64,000 nucleotides of DNA from Microcoleus asticus IPMA8 (GCF_013179805.1 NZ_SRRZ01000019.1:15892-79891); one strand, 5' to 3'. Positions 44,526 through 53,847 are shown, counted from the stretch's first letter. Numbers and translations: made by a program. Notes: generated by a model from the letters alone, not told the origin.

Positions 44526-45242
44526 TTACCAGTCTGGCGGCAAATTGTAATATTCAAGAGTCGATCTATCTTTTAGCAATTCTTGCGTTTCTCGATCGAC
44601 CTGAATCTGACCGTCAGCCAAAACTAACGCCCTTTGAGTCGTTTTCCCGATCCAATTCAAATTGTGGGACGCGATCAAAATTACCTCGATCGGCAATTGG
44701 GACAAAACCTTAGCCAAGTGACGCCGCCACGAGGGGTCGAGTCCGTTGGTCGGCTCATCTAAAATCAAAATTGCCGGCTCTAATGCTAAAATTGCTGCTA
44801 ATGCTGCCAACCTTCTTTGACCTCCCGAAAGTTCGTGGGCCGAACGGTTGGCAAATTCTAGTAAACCGAATTCGTCTAATAGAGCTAAAGCTCGATCGCG
44901 CGCAACTCCCGGCGGCACTCCGTAATTGCGCGGCCCGAACATTACATCCTCCAAAATAGTGGGCATAAATAGCTGGTCGTTAGCGTCTTGAAAGCAAAAT
45001 CCAATCTGCCTGCGCGCCTGCGATAAAGTCGCCTCTTCCAGCTTTTTTCCCTGCACTCTAATCTCGCCCGATTGAGGCATTTTTAATCCGATTAAGTTTT
45101 CGAGCAAAGTGCTTTTTCCAGCGCCAGTTAAACCTAGTAGAGCAACTCTTTCTCCGGGTTGTAAGGTGAAGGAAATTCCTTGCAACACTGGTTTTTGCTG
45201 CGGATATCCGAATACTAAGTCTTGTACTTCAATTGTTGGCAT
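44526..45242 (-). CDS. cbiO: Cobalt/nickel ECF transporter ATPase CbiO
   Basis: ATPase of an energy-coupling-factor transporter. 238 residues from ATG 45242 (MPTIEVQDLVFGYPQQ); an ATG six codons upstream is possible. Walker A LLGLTGAGKSTL, Q-loop FCFQDANDQLF, signature LSGGQRRLAALA, Walker B AILILDEPTNGLDP and switch-histidine IASHNL are intact. Works with CbiQ and CbiM just upstream. The gap to cbiQ, about 185 bases, is filled by two repeats, an unusual break inside what is otherwise a tight operon. Confidence 0.93.
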   Translation of the reverse strand: MPTIEVQDLVFGYPQQKPVLQGISFTLQPGERVALLGLTGAGKSTLLENLIGLKMPQSGEIRVQGKKLEEATLSQARRQIGFCFQDANDQLFMPTILEDVMFGPRNYGVPPGVARDRALALLDEFGLLEFANRSAHELSGGQRRLAALAAILALEPAILILDEPTNGLDPSWRRHLAKVLSQLPIEVILIASHNLNWIGKTTQRALVLADGQIQVDRETQELLKDRSTLEYYNLPPDW

Positions 45243-45261
45243 CACTTTGAGATTAGTCATC

Positions 45262-45295
45262 CGATTTTAGATTTTAGATTTTAGATTTTAGATTG
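45262..45295. repeat. Heptamer tract inside the cbi operon
   Basis: CCGATTTTAGATTTTAGATT and further units of the TTTTAGA heptamer, just upstream of cbiO. Confidence 0.8.
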
Positions 45296-45305
45296 AATAA
45301 TTACT

Positions 45306-45424
45306 ACTCGTTCCCAGGCAGAGCCTGGGAACGCAGATCGGGAGGCTCGGCCTCCAATTTTGCTCCGCAAGAAGCGAGGCCGAGCCTCTGGACATCGGTT
45401 CCCAGGCTCTTCATGGGAAGCAGT
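45306..45424. repeat. CAGGCAGAGCCTGG-family repeat inside the cbi operon
   Basis: GTTCCCAGGCAGAGCCTGGG hairpin, GGAGGCTCGGCCTCC hairpin, spacer, GAGGCCGAGCCTCTGGACAT and a closing TTCCCAGGCTCTTCATGGGAA. Same order of elements as 21350-21461. Confidence 0.88.
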
Positions 45425-45427
45425 TAA

Positions 45428-46105
45428 TTACCCATTCCCGATTACCCATTCCCAATTACCGTAAGAAGCTGTTGTTAATGCGGCTGCGGTTAAAATTGTG
45501 AATGTCAGCCAGAGTCGCTCTTTTGGTGTCGATTTTGAGTCGGCGGGCAAACTTCCTTGATAGCCGCGAATTAGCATGGCTGCATGAACTCTTTCCGCCC
45601 GATCGAGACTTCGCAAATAAAGGGCTCCGATCATGGAAGCACTGGCGTAGCGCAGCCATCCTCCCGTACCCGATAAGCCTCGTAGTTGAGCCGATCTTTT
45701 CATCCGGCTGACTTCGGCTAGCAAGATTTCTAAATATTGTCCCGCTAAAAGTACAATCTCTTGCAAGCCTGCTGGTAGGGGTAATCCTTTGAGGGCGATT
45801 CCGAAACTGTGGGGCGGCAAAGTTAGCAGAAAACTGTTCATGATCAGCAGGCAAATTAGGGAACGCAGCAACAGAAAACTGGCGCGTTCCCAACCTTGGG
45901 GCAGCACTAATAAGGAGAGAAAAAGCAATTCTGCTCCCAATAGTTGCGCTAGGGTTCGCACCGGAGCCCTGAGCCAAAACGACCAAAAAAGTGCGATCGT
46001 CCCATAAATCCACAGCCACAGCCAAGCGCCTGTCTTCATAAAACCAATACCGATGACAATTATGAGAGACAGACGCAATCGGAAAGGTATGGAGAGCTTA
46101 AGCAT
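45428..46105 (-). CDS. cbiQ: Cobalt/nickel ECF transporter membrane subunit CbiQ
   Basis: 225 residues from ATG 46105, which overlaps the cbiM stop (ATGCTTAA), indicating coupled translation. T-component of the ECF transporter with about five membrane helices; the conserved coupling motif AMLIRGYQG near residue 185 and VSRMKRSAQLRGL are the Ala-Arg-Gly segments that contact the ATPase. Couples CbiO ATP hydrolysis to CbiM-bound metal uptake. Slightly short but otherwise normal. Confidence 0.9.
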   Translation of the reverse strand: MLKLSIPFRLRLSLIIVIGIGFMKTGAWLWLWIYGTIALFWSFWLRAPVRTLAQLLGAELLFLSLLVLPQGWERASFLLLRSLICLLIMNSFLLTLPPHSFGIALKGLPLPAGLQEIVLLAGQYLEILLAEVSRMKRSAQLRGLSGTGGWLRYASASMIGALYLRSLDRAERVHAAMLIRGYQGSLPADSKSTPKERLWLTFTILTAAALTTASYGNWEWVIGNG

Positions 46106-47024
46106 TTTTAGGTTTAACCAACTGAGCAATCCCAAAAGCCGCGCCGAAACAGACAGCAGAGCCTAAAACTCCAGCAATGCTAGTACCTATAGGCTGTTCT
46201 TCTAATCCTTTAACTGTGTAATCTGCTAAAGGAGTAGGATTTTCGATCGCCACAGCTTCTTTATCTTTAAAGCCGTATTTTTCGGCTACCGCTTCTAACC
46301 CGTCAGGCCAACTTGAAGCAAACAGCGAAAGCACCCCCGAAATTAATAAAACTCCGATTATCGGCACTACCCATTTCTGCAATTGTGGCTGTTCTCCCGG
46401 CAGCAAATCCGGCCGCACTTTGACGAGATAAGTTAAAACGCCGCCTGTAATTATCCCTTCGCCAATCCCAATTAAAATATGTACGCCTACCATTGCTGGC
46501 AATGCGATATTGAGCCCTACTGTTCCAGAAATTGCCAATTGGATCGCGACACAAATCGAAGCAGCCACGACGCTGAGGGCGGCGGCGATACCCGCGGCTA
46601 GGGGCAAACGATTTCGGGAACCTCCCAATAGTTGCTGCAACGGCTGCAACAGCCACCAGCCCACCCAAATGCCAACTAGCCCCATGTTAAAAATATTGGC
46701 TCCCAGGGCGGTGATGCCCCCGTCGGCAAACAAGACGCTCTGAATTATAAAAACTGTGCTCATTGCCAAAGTGGCTGCCCAAGGACTCCCCAAAACTACA
46801 GATGCCAGCGCTCCTCCCAACAAGTGTCCGCTGGTGCCGCCGGCTACGGGAAAGTTGATCATCTGGGCAGCAAACACGAAAGCTGTGGTTAAGCCCATGA
46901 TTGGGGCTTGCCGCAGTCCAAGACTGGCGCGGGTTCGATTTAGGGCAACTGCAATTGCTGCTACACTTGCTATGCCGGTGGCAATGGCTACTGGCGGTGA
47001 AAGAAAACCATCAGGTATGTGCAT
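46098..47024 (-). CDS. cbiM: Cobalt/nickel ECF transporter substrate-binding subunit CbiM with fused CbiN-like C-terminus
   Basis: 308 residues. The mature N-terminus MHIPDGFLSP contains the His2 that coordinates Co2+ or Ni2+ in this family. Helices at ~12-210 form the S-component (NFPVAGGTSGHLLGG, ADGGITALGANIFNMG, GVHILIGIGEGIITGGVL). After ~220 a helix, a loop (WPDGLEAVAEKYGFKDKEA) and a final helix match the CbiN/PDGLE unit fused to CbiM. Heads cbiM-cbiQ-cbiO. Cobalt versus nickel cannot be told from sequence; no cobalamin-riboswitch-like element was recognised upstream. Confidence 0.92.
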   Translation of the reverse strand: MHIPDGFLSPPVAIATGIASVAAIAVALNRTRASLGLRQAPIMGLTTAFVFAAQMINFPVAGGTSGHLLGGALASVVLGSPWAATLAMSTVFIIQSVLFADGGITALGANIFNMGLVGIWVGWWLLQPLQQLLGGSRNRLPLAAGIAAALSVVAASICVAIQLAISGTVGLNIALPAMVGVHILIGIGEGIITGGVLTYLVKVRPDLLPGEQPQLQKWVVPIIGVLLISGVLSLFASSWPDGLEAVAEKYGFKDKEAVAIENPTPLADYTVKGLEEQPIGTSIAGVLGSAVCFGAAFGIAQLVKPKNA

Positions 47025-47595
47025 TGATGTATCCCAAACAAGAGAACTTCCAGCCTTTTAGTCAACTATTTTTTACAAAAATTTACTATCCCCTGTGGGG
47101 GTATTTGTGCGATCGAGCGATCGGGGGACTTGTGGCGGGCGATCGCTTATTCGATATAGATTAGCGCCTCAGGAACAGAGTTTTGAGGATGATAATTTTT
47201 ACATTAAATCATCCTGAAGAATTATTCGGATATTTTACCGACTACCCCCACATAGCAGCTTTTTGATAAGAATTATCAATATTTATTTACAGATTCACAA
47301 GCAAAATGTATTCACCGTCAAGCTCAAACAAAAATATTAAAAAAATATAAAGAATTAACTGAACATCCCTAATGGGTTTTATTGTCATTTATTGAGAATA
47401 ATTGCATTAAGTTTTTGACGACAGCAGCAGTGAAATTGCCCGATCGCTAATCAAAGCCAAAGTATTGCGTGTTTTTGAAACTAAAAAGTCCGAATTATTG
47501 CTAGTTAATATAGTTATTGGTTTCCGTCACAGCTATGTACTGGCATCCTCTCTTTCCCTAATTTACCGTTAAATTAGGTAATGTGAGGTTTGATA
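47025..47595. other. intergenic region between cbiM and the decayed gene
   Basis: About 570 bases. A TTGACT at about 47060 (minus strand) may be a -35 element for cbiM. CTAATTTA-CCGT-TAAATTAG at 47568-47587 is a clean inverted repeat just before the decayed gene and might have been its operator. The rest is AT-rich with no recognisable gene. Confidence 0.35.
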
Positions 47596-48338
47596 ATGGA
47601 GACAAAAAATCAACCACTCCCAGCCAGGGAGATGCACAAAATAGTTTGGGTTAGCATCGGAGTTTTGATTATTTTCTTTGTGACTTATCCCATTGCAATG
47701 TGGCGTTAGCCAAAAAGAAAAGTTTCGCGGTTTTCACGTCAAGTCTTTGACAATTGAGGGTCAAAATCCCGCTAAGCTAGCAGATGCTAATCCTGTTCCT
47801 AATAAATCGGCCCCATCAGCTATTGCGAGTAGCAGTGCGCTTCCGGCTATGGTTACTGACAGTCAAAAAAAGCTGCCTGAAAATTCTCCTGATGTTGCAC
47901 CTTTTACGAATAAGTCTTCTGAAACAGCTATTGCGAGTAGCCCTAAAGATCAGACTGTTTAAGCTGCACCTGTATCAGCAGGTAAGCAGGAAGTTCAGGC
48001 GGTGGATGGAACAAATCAGACAGCAGAAATTACCGATCGCGCTAAACTAGATGAGTTAGCTCTGAAAGTTTACGATCGCATAAATCAGACTTGGCAAACT
48101 AGCCCTACTTTCACTCAAAATCTAGTCTATAGGGTCAGTGCAAGTCAAGATGGGGCGATCGGCAATTTCGAGCCACTCAATCAACCAGCCAAGGATTATA
48201 CCTAACAAACTCCTTTGCCAAATCTGCTCAAATCTGCCGAGACTAGCAACAGCAGCAGTCGCTAAGTTTACTGTAGTATTTGCTCCTACTGGAACCTTAG
48301 AAGTTAACCGTAACTCACATACAACACCTATCCGGTAA
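47596..48338 (+). pseudogene. Decayed membrane-anchored hypothetical protein
   Basis: A 37-codon start (METKNQPLPAREMHKIVWV, then a hydrophobic helix GVLIIFFVTYP) ends at TAG 47707. The coding signal resumes in another frame (KSLTIEGQNPAKLADANP), meets TAA at 47960, continues in that frame (ITDRAKLDELALKVYDRINQ, LVYRVSASQDGAIGNFEPLN) to TAA 48203, then appears in a third frame as AKFTVVFAPTGTLEVNRNSH. At least two frameshifts and two nonsense codons therefore break one gene of roughly 240 codons. The intact form would be a membrane-anchored protein with an Ala/Pro/Ser-rich linker and a small C-terminal domain. Family not recognised. Confidence 0.75.
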
Positions 48339-48429
48339 TGTGCAAACTGTGCGCTTTAATTTTACTTTTTAACTTAAATGTGATATTATAAGCAACGCCC
48401 TGTAGGGTATTCTACATCTAAAACAACAA

Positions 48430-48864
48430 ATGAAAGAACTTGACGAGAAAAAAACCCAAGAACTGCTATGTACCATCATGGAATGGGAACTAGCAGGAGT
48501 CGTGCGCTACACCCACTATGCACTCATGGTGACAGGGCCAAACCGGATTCCCATCGTACAGTTTTTTAAAGCACAAGCAACCGAATCCCTACTCCACGCC
48601 CAACAAGCCGGAGAAATTTTAACAGGTTTAGAAGGGCATCCCACCCAAAAAATTGCTACGATCGAAGAAACCTACAAACACTCGGTAAAAGACCTTTTGG
48701 AAGAAAGTCTAAATCACGAAAAAAAAGCGCTCAAAAAGTATAAATCTTTACTTGAAGTAGTGACAAACTCCAGCGTTTATCTGGAAGAATATGCCCGCAG
48801 TCTGATTGGACAAGAAGAATTGCACCAAGTAGAACTAAAAAAAATGCTGCGGGATTTTAGTTAA
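48430..48864 (+). CDS. Ferritin-like (bacterioferritin-related) protein
   Basis: 144 residues forming a four-helix bundle. Helix 1 has IMEWELAGVVRYTHYAL, helix 2 KAQATESLLHAQQAGEIL, helix 3 EESLNHEKKALKKY and helix 4 LIGQEELHQVELKKML; the Glu/His residues are in positions where ferritin-like proteins bind a di-iron centre, though the helix 2 spacing (ESLLH) differs from classic bacterioferritin EXXH. No haem-ligand methionine is obvious. Likely stores or oxidises iron. An FTR1 iron permease gene follows 206 bases on, supporting a role in iron handling. Confidence 0.8.
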   Translation: MKELDEKKTQELLCTIMEWELAGVVRYTHYALMVTGPNRIPIVQFFKAQATESLLHAQQAGEILTGLEGHPTQKIATIEETYKHSVKDLLEESLNHEKKALKKYKSLLEVVTNSSVYLEEYARSLIGQEELHQVELKKMLRDFS

Positions 48865-49070
48865 GGGAAATAAGAGTCCGCAGTCCTTATTTATGAGTCC
48901 TTAGTTACTTCCGAACTGCCTTAAGAATACCTGCTCCTTCTCTTCTTTCTATTCCTTCGTGACAAGAGCGCTAACGCGCCTTCGCGGTTCAATAATTTGA
49001 TATTCTGCCAGCGCTAAAACAAAAGTTGCTAAGGACTAAGCACTAACTACAAATTAGCAGTTATCAAAAA

Positions 49071-50030
49071 ATGAATTTTACTGAAGCCATCCCAACTTTT
49101 GTAATTACCCTCCGCGAAGGCGTTGAAGCCGCTTTAGTCGTGGGAATTGTGCTAGCTTGCTTAAAAAAATCCGAGCAAAGTCACCTCAATTCTTGGGTTT
49201 ATACAGGTATCGCCGCCGGCATTGCTGCTAGCGCTTGTGTAGGTGCATTATTCAATCTGTTGCTCTACGCGCTCTCAACATCAAATCAGCCTTACGCACC
49301 AGTAATTAAGCAACTGCTCGAAGGTTCTCTGGGAATTGTTGCCATAGTAATGCTAAGCTGGATGCTAATTTGGATGACTCAGCAAGCGCGCTTTCTCAAA
49401 GCTGAAGTAGAAGGGGCAGTTTCAGCAGCTTTGAAAGAAAATACTAATGCTGGCTGGGGCGTATTCGGCTTAATTTTTATCGCCGTACTTCGCGAAGGTT
49501 TTGAAACAGTTATATTTGTCAGCGCTCAATTTCAACAAGGCTTAACTCCGGCTTTAGGTGCTTTGGGTGGTTTGCTTGGGGCGGCAATCATTGGCGCGCT
49601 AATCTTCAAGTGGGGCGTCAAAATTGATATCCGCCTATTTTTCAAGTTTATGGGGATTTTGTTGCTGCTAATTGTAGCGGGTTTAGCAGTATCTGCACTC
49701 AAACATTTTGACCAAGCGGCTGCCATTTTGTCGCAGATGAATAGCAACTATGCAGCGATTTGTTTTTATTACGATCGCCTCGCACCACTCCACTCTTGTA
49801 TTTTAGGTCCGATTGTTTGGAATGCAGCGGAAATTTTGCCCGATCGGGAATTTCCGGGAGTGGTTCTCAAAGCACTGTTTGGATACAGAGATCGACTTTA
49901 TCTCGTCCAAGCGGCGGCTTACACAATATTTTTAGCCACCATCGGCGGTCTTTATTTCCAAAAATTAGGCTTTAAGGCGACTGTTGCCAGCAAAAATACT
50001 CAGCCAGCTCGATCGCAAACTCGCCCTTAG
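49071..50030 (+). CDS. FTR1-family iron permease
   Basis: 319 residues, about seven membrane helices. Both REGXE motifs that bind and pass iron in this family are present: REGVE at 15-19 in the first helix and REGFE at 141-145. Bacterial FTR1/EfeU proteins take up iron across the inner membrane, usually with a ferroxidase or periplasmic EfeO-type partner; none lies in the window, though the ferritin-like gene is adjacent. Start ATG 49071 gives MNFTEAIPTFVITL. Expression under iron control is expected but no clear Fur box was identified. Confidence 0.92.
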   Translation: MNFTEAIPTFVITLREGVEAALVVGIVLACLKKSEQSHLNSWVYTGIAAGIAASACVGALFNLLLYALSTSNQPYAPVIKQLLEGSLGIVAIVMLSWMLIWMTQQARFLKAEVEGAVSAALKENTNAGWGVFGLIFIAVLREGFETVIFVSAQFQQGLTPALGALGGLLGAAIIGALIFKWGVKIDIRLFFKFMGILLLLIVAGLAVSALKHFDQAAAILSQMNSNYAAICFYYDRLAPLHSCILGPIVWNAAEILPDREFPGVVLKALFGYRDRLYLVQAAAYTIFLATIGGLYFQKLGFKATVASKNTQPARSQTRP

Positions 50031-50612
50031 TAGGTATGCAAGCGGTTTTTATCGGTTGTTTCGCTGATTTGAGGGCGATCGGAAAATCAGCCCCACTTGC
50101 AAAAAAATAGGCTTAAAATTTTCAGGTGGCGGGATTGATTATTTGACTTTTATCCGATACTATTAAACGATATTAATATATTTTGTTTTTTTATAAATAC
50201 TTATATTGATATTATTTAAATCTAAAGAAGTAAGCACTACCCCTCAACAAACACAATTTTTTTTTAATAAAAATTGACAACTTCAAAAAATTAACAGTTA
50301 AGGGTTAACAGGGTTCTGCAAGACGCGGGCTGCCGTTAGGGCGATTCTGTGAAGTCGCAGGCGCACCCTCCAAAAGTTGAAGCTGTTATTGGTCGAAAAA
50401 AATCGGCCCCCAGCAAGATTCTTGGCGAACAGTTTTCTGATATGCGCTCCTAGGGCTTATAATTAGTACAAGAATATTTACAGAGCCTGGAAAGTTCTTA
50501 ATGAACCTTATCATCCTTAATGAAGCTTAAAATTAAAAAATTGTTCGTTAAAGTTACCTGGAATCCCCAGAAGGCTGTAGGCTCTGCCATTCGGTTAGCG
50601 GTGAGATAAATA
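50031..50612. promoter_or_regulatory. Long leader/promoter region of rpaA
   Basis: About 580 non-coding bases. TTAACAG occurs twice in direct repeat (50291-50297 and 50305-50311, 14-base period), a layout typical of OmpR-family response-regulator sites. A GC-richer stretch at about 50319-50378 (GCGGGCTGCCGTTAGGGCG) stands out from the AT-rich surroundings and may be structured RNA. No reading frame of note. Confidence 0.35.
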
Positions 50613-51353
50613 ATGATGCCCCGGATACTTGTTATTGATGATGACGCGGCGATCGCCGAACTCGTAGCCGTCAACCTAGAAATGGCTGGCTACGAAGTCA
50701 CCCAGGCAGAAGACGGCATCAAAGGTCAGGCACTAGCCATACAACTGCTTCCCGACCTGATCATGCTAGATCTGATGCTGCCTAGAGTAGACGGATTCAC
50801 AGTGTGTCAGCGGTTGCGCCGCGACGAGCGCACAGCCGACATTCCCGTCTTGATGTTGACCGCCTTAAGTCAAACTCAAGACAAAGTAGAAGGCTTCAAC
50901 TCCGGCGCCGACGATTATCTGACCAAACCCTTTGAACTAGAAGAGATGCTGGCACGAGTGCGAGCCTTGCTGAGGCGCACAGACCGCATCCCCCAAGCTG
51001 CCAAACACTCCGAAATCTTGAATTACGGCCCGCTGACCCTTGTCCCCGAAAGGTTTGAAGCTGTTTGGTACGCTAAGACCGTCAAACTGACTCACCTAGA
51101 GTTCGAGTTGCTGCACTGCTTGCTCCAACGCCACGGTCAGACAGTCTCTCCCAGCGAAATTCTCAAAGAAGTGTGGGGTTACGACCCCGACGACGACATC
51201 GAAACTATTCGCGTACACATCAGACACCTGAGAACCAAGATGGAACCCGATCCCCGCCATCCTCGGTACATCAAAACCGTATACGGGGCGGGTTATTGTC
51301 TGGAGTTGCCCAACAACGAGCAAGTAGCCGAAGAAACCAAATCCTCTGCTTGA
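50613..51353 (+). CDS. rpaA: Response regulator RpaA (OmpR/PhoB family)
   Basis: 246 residues. Receiver domain 1-~125 with the acidic pocket VIDDD, phospho-acceptor Asp53 in LIMLDLMLP, and [12 protein letters not shown] carrying the switch lysine. The DNA-binding winged helix at ~145-235 has [20 protein letters not shown] and [15 protein letters not shown], ending [32 protein letters not shown], the conserved linker, identifies RpaA and not RpaB. RpaA is the main output regulator of the cyanobacterial clock, phosphorylated by SasA. ATG 50613 gives [10 protein letters not shown], matching [10 protein letters not shown] in other cyanobacteria. A terminator follows. Confidence 0.95.
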   Translation: MMPRILVIDDDAAIAELVAVNLEMAGYEVTQAEDGIKGQALAIQLLPDLIMLDLMLPRVDGFTVCQRLRRDERTADIPVLMLTALSQTQDKVEGFNSGADDYLTKPFELEEMLARVRALLRRTDRIPQAAKHSEILNYGPLTLVPERFEAVWYAKTVKLTHLEFELLHCLLQRHGQTVSPSEILKEVWGYDPDDDIETIRVHIRHLRTKMEPDPRHPRYIKTVYGAGYCLELPNNEQVAEETKSSA

Positions 51354-51395
51354 GCGATCGCGCCCGATGCAACAAGCAATTACAAATCTAGCTAA

Positions 51396-51427
51396 AAAAG
51401 CCTGGGAACACTTGCTCTCAGGCTTTT
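51396..51427 (+). terminator. Rho-independent-type terminator after rpaA
   Basis: AAAAGCCTGGGA at the left pairs with TCTCAGGCTTTT at the right around a short loop, ending in a T run. Confidence 0.75.
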
Positions 51428-51638
51428 GATTTGAAATGTCCAGGCCACTCAATGCCTGCATCTTAATAAAATCTTTTATCAATAAATCTATAAATATTTA
51501 CTGACTGTCAACCTAGACCAGTAATGAAGCTTGTGCGAGCCGATCACTCAAACCCCCTAAAAAATTAGCTTTAAGCTCTTTTGGGCGAGTGGTTTACATA
51601 TCTTAACTAAAAAAAGTGAAAAAAATTATCATAAAGAC

Positions 51639-51667
51639 TTGACTAAGCAAGCAAAATTGTTGATTAT
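51639..51667 (+). promoter_or_regulatory. Candidate promoter of the CP43'-PsaL fusion gene
   Basis: TTGACT (51639-51644), a 17-base spacer and GATTAT (51662-51667). AATTATCAT at 51624-51632, just upstream, resembles half of a Fur box (consensus GATAATGATAATCATTATC), which would fit iron control, but the match is partial. Confidence 0.45.
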
Positions 51668-51730
51668 CTATATCAATAAGCGGTTAAAGCTTAAGACTCA
51701 ACTGACATCTTTCTCAAGAGGTAAATCGCC

Positions 51731-53119
51731 GTGACAAGCATGGCAAAAAAATCCTTCCCAGCCGAAGCAGAATCCTTTCCCTGGTGGGCCGGTAACGCCC
51801 GCTTAATTAACCTTTCCGGTCGTTTGCTGGGTGCTCACGTCGCTCACTCCGGCCTCATCGTCCTCTGGGCGGGAGCCTATACCCTGTTTGAGCTTTCCCG
51901 CTTCAACCCAGAATTGCCCATCTACGAACAAGGCTTAATTCTGCTGCCCAACCTAGCCAGACTCGGCTTGGGCGTCGGTGCCGGAGGCAAAATTGTCGAT
52001 ACCTATCCGTACTTCGCCGTTGGCGCGATTCACTTGATCAGCTCAGCCTTTCTCGGCTTCGGCGGCATCTTTCACTCCCTCAAAGGGCCAGAAACCCTCG
52101 AAGAAAGAACTCCTTTCTTCGGCTACAGATGGGAAGACAAAGACAAAATGACCACCATCTTGGGCATCCACCTAGTTTTGTTAGGTATCGGTGCCTTCTT
52201 GTTGGTGGCCAAAGCTATGTATTTCGGTGGTTTATATGATACCACAGTCGGGCAAGTGCGGGTAATTTCGGAACCCACACTCAACCCTGCTGTCATTTTC
52301 GGCTACCTGTTCGGTGCAGGCGGCAAACACTGGCTCGCCGCAGTTGACAACCTCGAAGATGTTGTCGGCGGCCATATCTGGGTAGGAATCCTCTGCATTG
52401 CCGGCGCCTTCTGGCACATTCACACTCAACCTTTTCCTTGGGCAAAACGCCTCTTCATCTGGTCAGGAGAAGCTTACCTCTCCTACTGTCTAGGCGCTTT
52501 AGCCTTAATAGGATCCATCGCCACCTACTTTGTGACTGTAAATAACACTGTTTATCCAGAGGTTTTTTACGGCCCAGTGGGTTTGAGAGGTTCGGACGCA
52601 GCGGTTGTTTCTTCGCGGGCTTGGCTCACGACCAGTCACTTTGTTTTAGCAATTTTGGCGCTTTACGCTCATATTTGGCACGCGCAGCGCCTTCGCACAA
52701 AAGCGGCGGGATTTGATTTTTGGTCTGGGGATTTTGAAAGGCGAACTGCTGGCAAAGTACAAGTTGCAAGCGCACCAACAGCGGTGAGTTTTTCGGATAT
52801 AACTGTGACTTTTTTGAGAAATTTGCCTATTTACTGCAAGGGTTTTTCTCTGATATTCCGGGAATTGGAAGTGAGTTTAGCTCACGGATATTTCCTAGTA
52901 GGAGCCATTGCTCTGTTGATTCGGTTGCAGGAAAAAGGGTTGACACTGCTGGCGGATTTGCTGCCGACGCTGGCATTGATTTTGATTTTGGCGATCGCCA
53001 AAATTGGGAAAAAGACAAGTCATTCTATTGGCATAAAACTCCCGAAGACGCAAGTTTATTGCAGGGCGGTTTTGTCATCGGTGGCACATCGGGAGCTTTT
53101 CTCGGCTATTTGCTGCTAA
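51731..53119 (+). CDS. CP43'/IsiA-like chlorophyll-binding protein fused to PsaL domain (frameshifted C-terminus)
   Basis: 462 residues as read. Residues ~15-345 are a six-helix chlorophyll antenna of the IsiA/Pcb family ([76 protein letters not shown]); histidines for chlorophyll are present and the large CP43 lumenal loop is absent. Residues ~355-425 match PsaL, the photosystem I trimer subunit ([36 protein letters not shown]). Such antenna-PsaL fusions are known from iron-starved cyanobacteria. After AIAK (~423) the read-out is out of frame; the true continuation lies at 53002-53166. GTG 51731 has GAGG at good spacing; ATG 51740 is the alternative. Confidence 0.9.
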   Translation: MTSMAKKSFPAEAESFPWWAGNARLINLSGRLLGAHVAHSGLIVLWAGAYTLFELSRFNPELPIYEQGLILLPNLARLGLGVGAGGKIVDTYPYFAVGAIHLISSAFLGFGGIFHSLKGPETLEERTPFFGYRWEDKDKMTTILGIHLVLLGIGAFLLVAKAMYFGGLYDTTVGQVRVISEPTLNPAVIFGYLFGAGGKHWLAAVDNLEDVVGGHIWVGILCIAGAFWHIHTQPFPWAKRLFIWSGEAYLSYCLGALALIGSIATYFVTVNNTVYPEVFYGPVGLRGSDAAVVSSRAWLTTSHFVLAILALYAHIWHAQRLRTKAAGFDFWSGDFERRTAGKVQVASAPTAVSFSDITVTFLRNLPIYCKGFSLIFRELEVSLAHGYFLVGAIALLIRLQEKGLTLLADLLPTLALILILAIAKIGKKTSHSIGIKLPKTQVYCRAVLSSVAHRELFSAICC

Positions 53120-53166
53120 AAAGTGTTTCTGGTATAAATTCCATTCTGCGGGGTTCTGTGAATTAA
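53002..53166 (+). pseudogene. Displaced C-terminal segment of the PsaL domain (-1 frame)
   Basis: In the -1 frame the DNA reads [20 protein letters not shown], then [20 protein letters not shown] and SVN before TAA 53164-53166. This is a PsaL-like last segment with a Gly-rich membrane helix. Adding one base to the A run at 53000-53003 would rejoin it (AIAKNWEKDK). It is either a real inactivating or shortening mutation or a sequencing error. Confidence 0.85.
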
Positions 53167-53401
53167 CTGCTCCGCCTGCGGTTGACATCAGTCGATCGCA
53201 AGCTGAGAGACTTAGGAATTGCGAAACAGACTTTCATCCGCTGAGTTTCTGAAAGCCTTTCCTCGTTGTAACAGCACAATTGCACACAGAAACTCGAGGG
53301 CATCATTCCTCTTTTTTACCTACCAAGTGCCTTCAGATTGTACTCAACTTTGGAACAATAACCGTATGACTGTCTTTTTCTAATGTTTCTGTATCACTTT
53401 G

Positions 53402-53728
53402 ATGTTTCTGTTTTTGTGGAGTGTTTCATTAGCATTGGGAGGAGGACTCCATCAAATCAAGCGATCGGCTCAAATTTCTTGTTCAGAGTGCCAGTTTTTT
53501 ACTAATGACTACCGCCTCAAATGTACATTGCGACCCTGTGTTATTTGTGCTGAGGAAACGAGCGGTTGCAATGACTTTGAACCTAAGACTTGTTTTGCCA
53601 ATGCTTGTCAGCACTATTGCTATCAAATTCACAAAAATTACGCAACAATACCGACCAACCACTTTTTCAGTTCCACCTTTAACAAGGGGGATAGGTGGCT
53701 AGCCGATTCCTCCTTGCTAAAGGGGTAG
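53402..53728 (+). CDS. Small Cys-rich protein with N-terminal membrane segment
   Basis: About 108 residues. The hydrophobic N-terminus (MFLFLWSVSLALGGGL) is followed by QISCSECQFFTNDYRLKC, then LRPCVICAE and TSGCNDFEP, a Cys pattern seen in short cyanobacterial proteins ending in a CXDF motif, possibly metal-binding. The last ~25 codons pass through repeat-like DNA (TTAACAAGGGGGATAGG), so the native C-terminus may be shorter. It sits between the antenna fusion and the Fur-family gene. Function unknown; the Cys cluster near metal genes is suggestive only. Confidence 0.5.
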   Translation: MFLFLWSVSLALGGGLHQIKRSAQISCSECQFFTNDYRLKCTLRPCVICAEETSGCNDFEPKTCFANACQHYCYQIHKNYATIPTNHFFSSTFNKGDRWLADSSLLKG

Positions 53729-53847
53729 TCTAAACTTAGATTGCTATTGCTATCAAAAAATACACTTGAGGATAATCGCACAAGGAGCGCGAATAAATAA
53801 CAGATAATCAAGTAAAATTCCCGTTCAACTTTTTTATTTTTTACGAC

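Noticed and set aside
47025..47160. Cobalamin riboswitch upstream of cbiM
   Set aside because: No B12-box-like sequence was recognised; metal-dependent control by another route is possible.
53000..53014. Programmed -1 frameshifting to join the PsaL C-terminus
   Set aside because: The site is G-AAA-AAG and not A-AAA-AAG, and no stimulatory hairpin is evident; a lost base in the A run is simpler.
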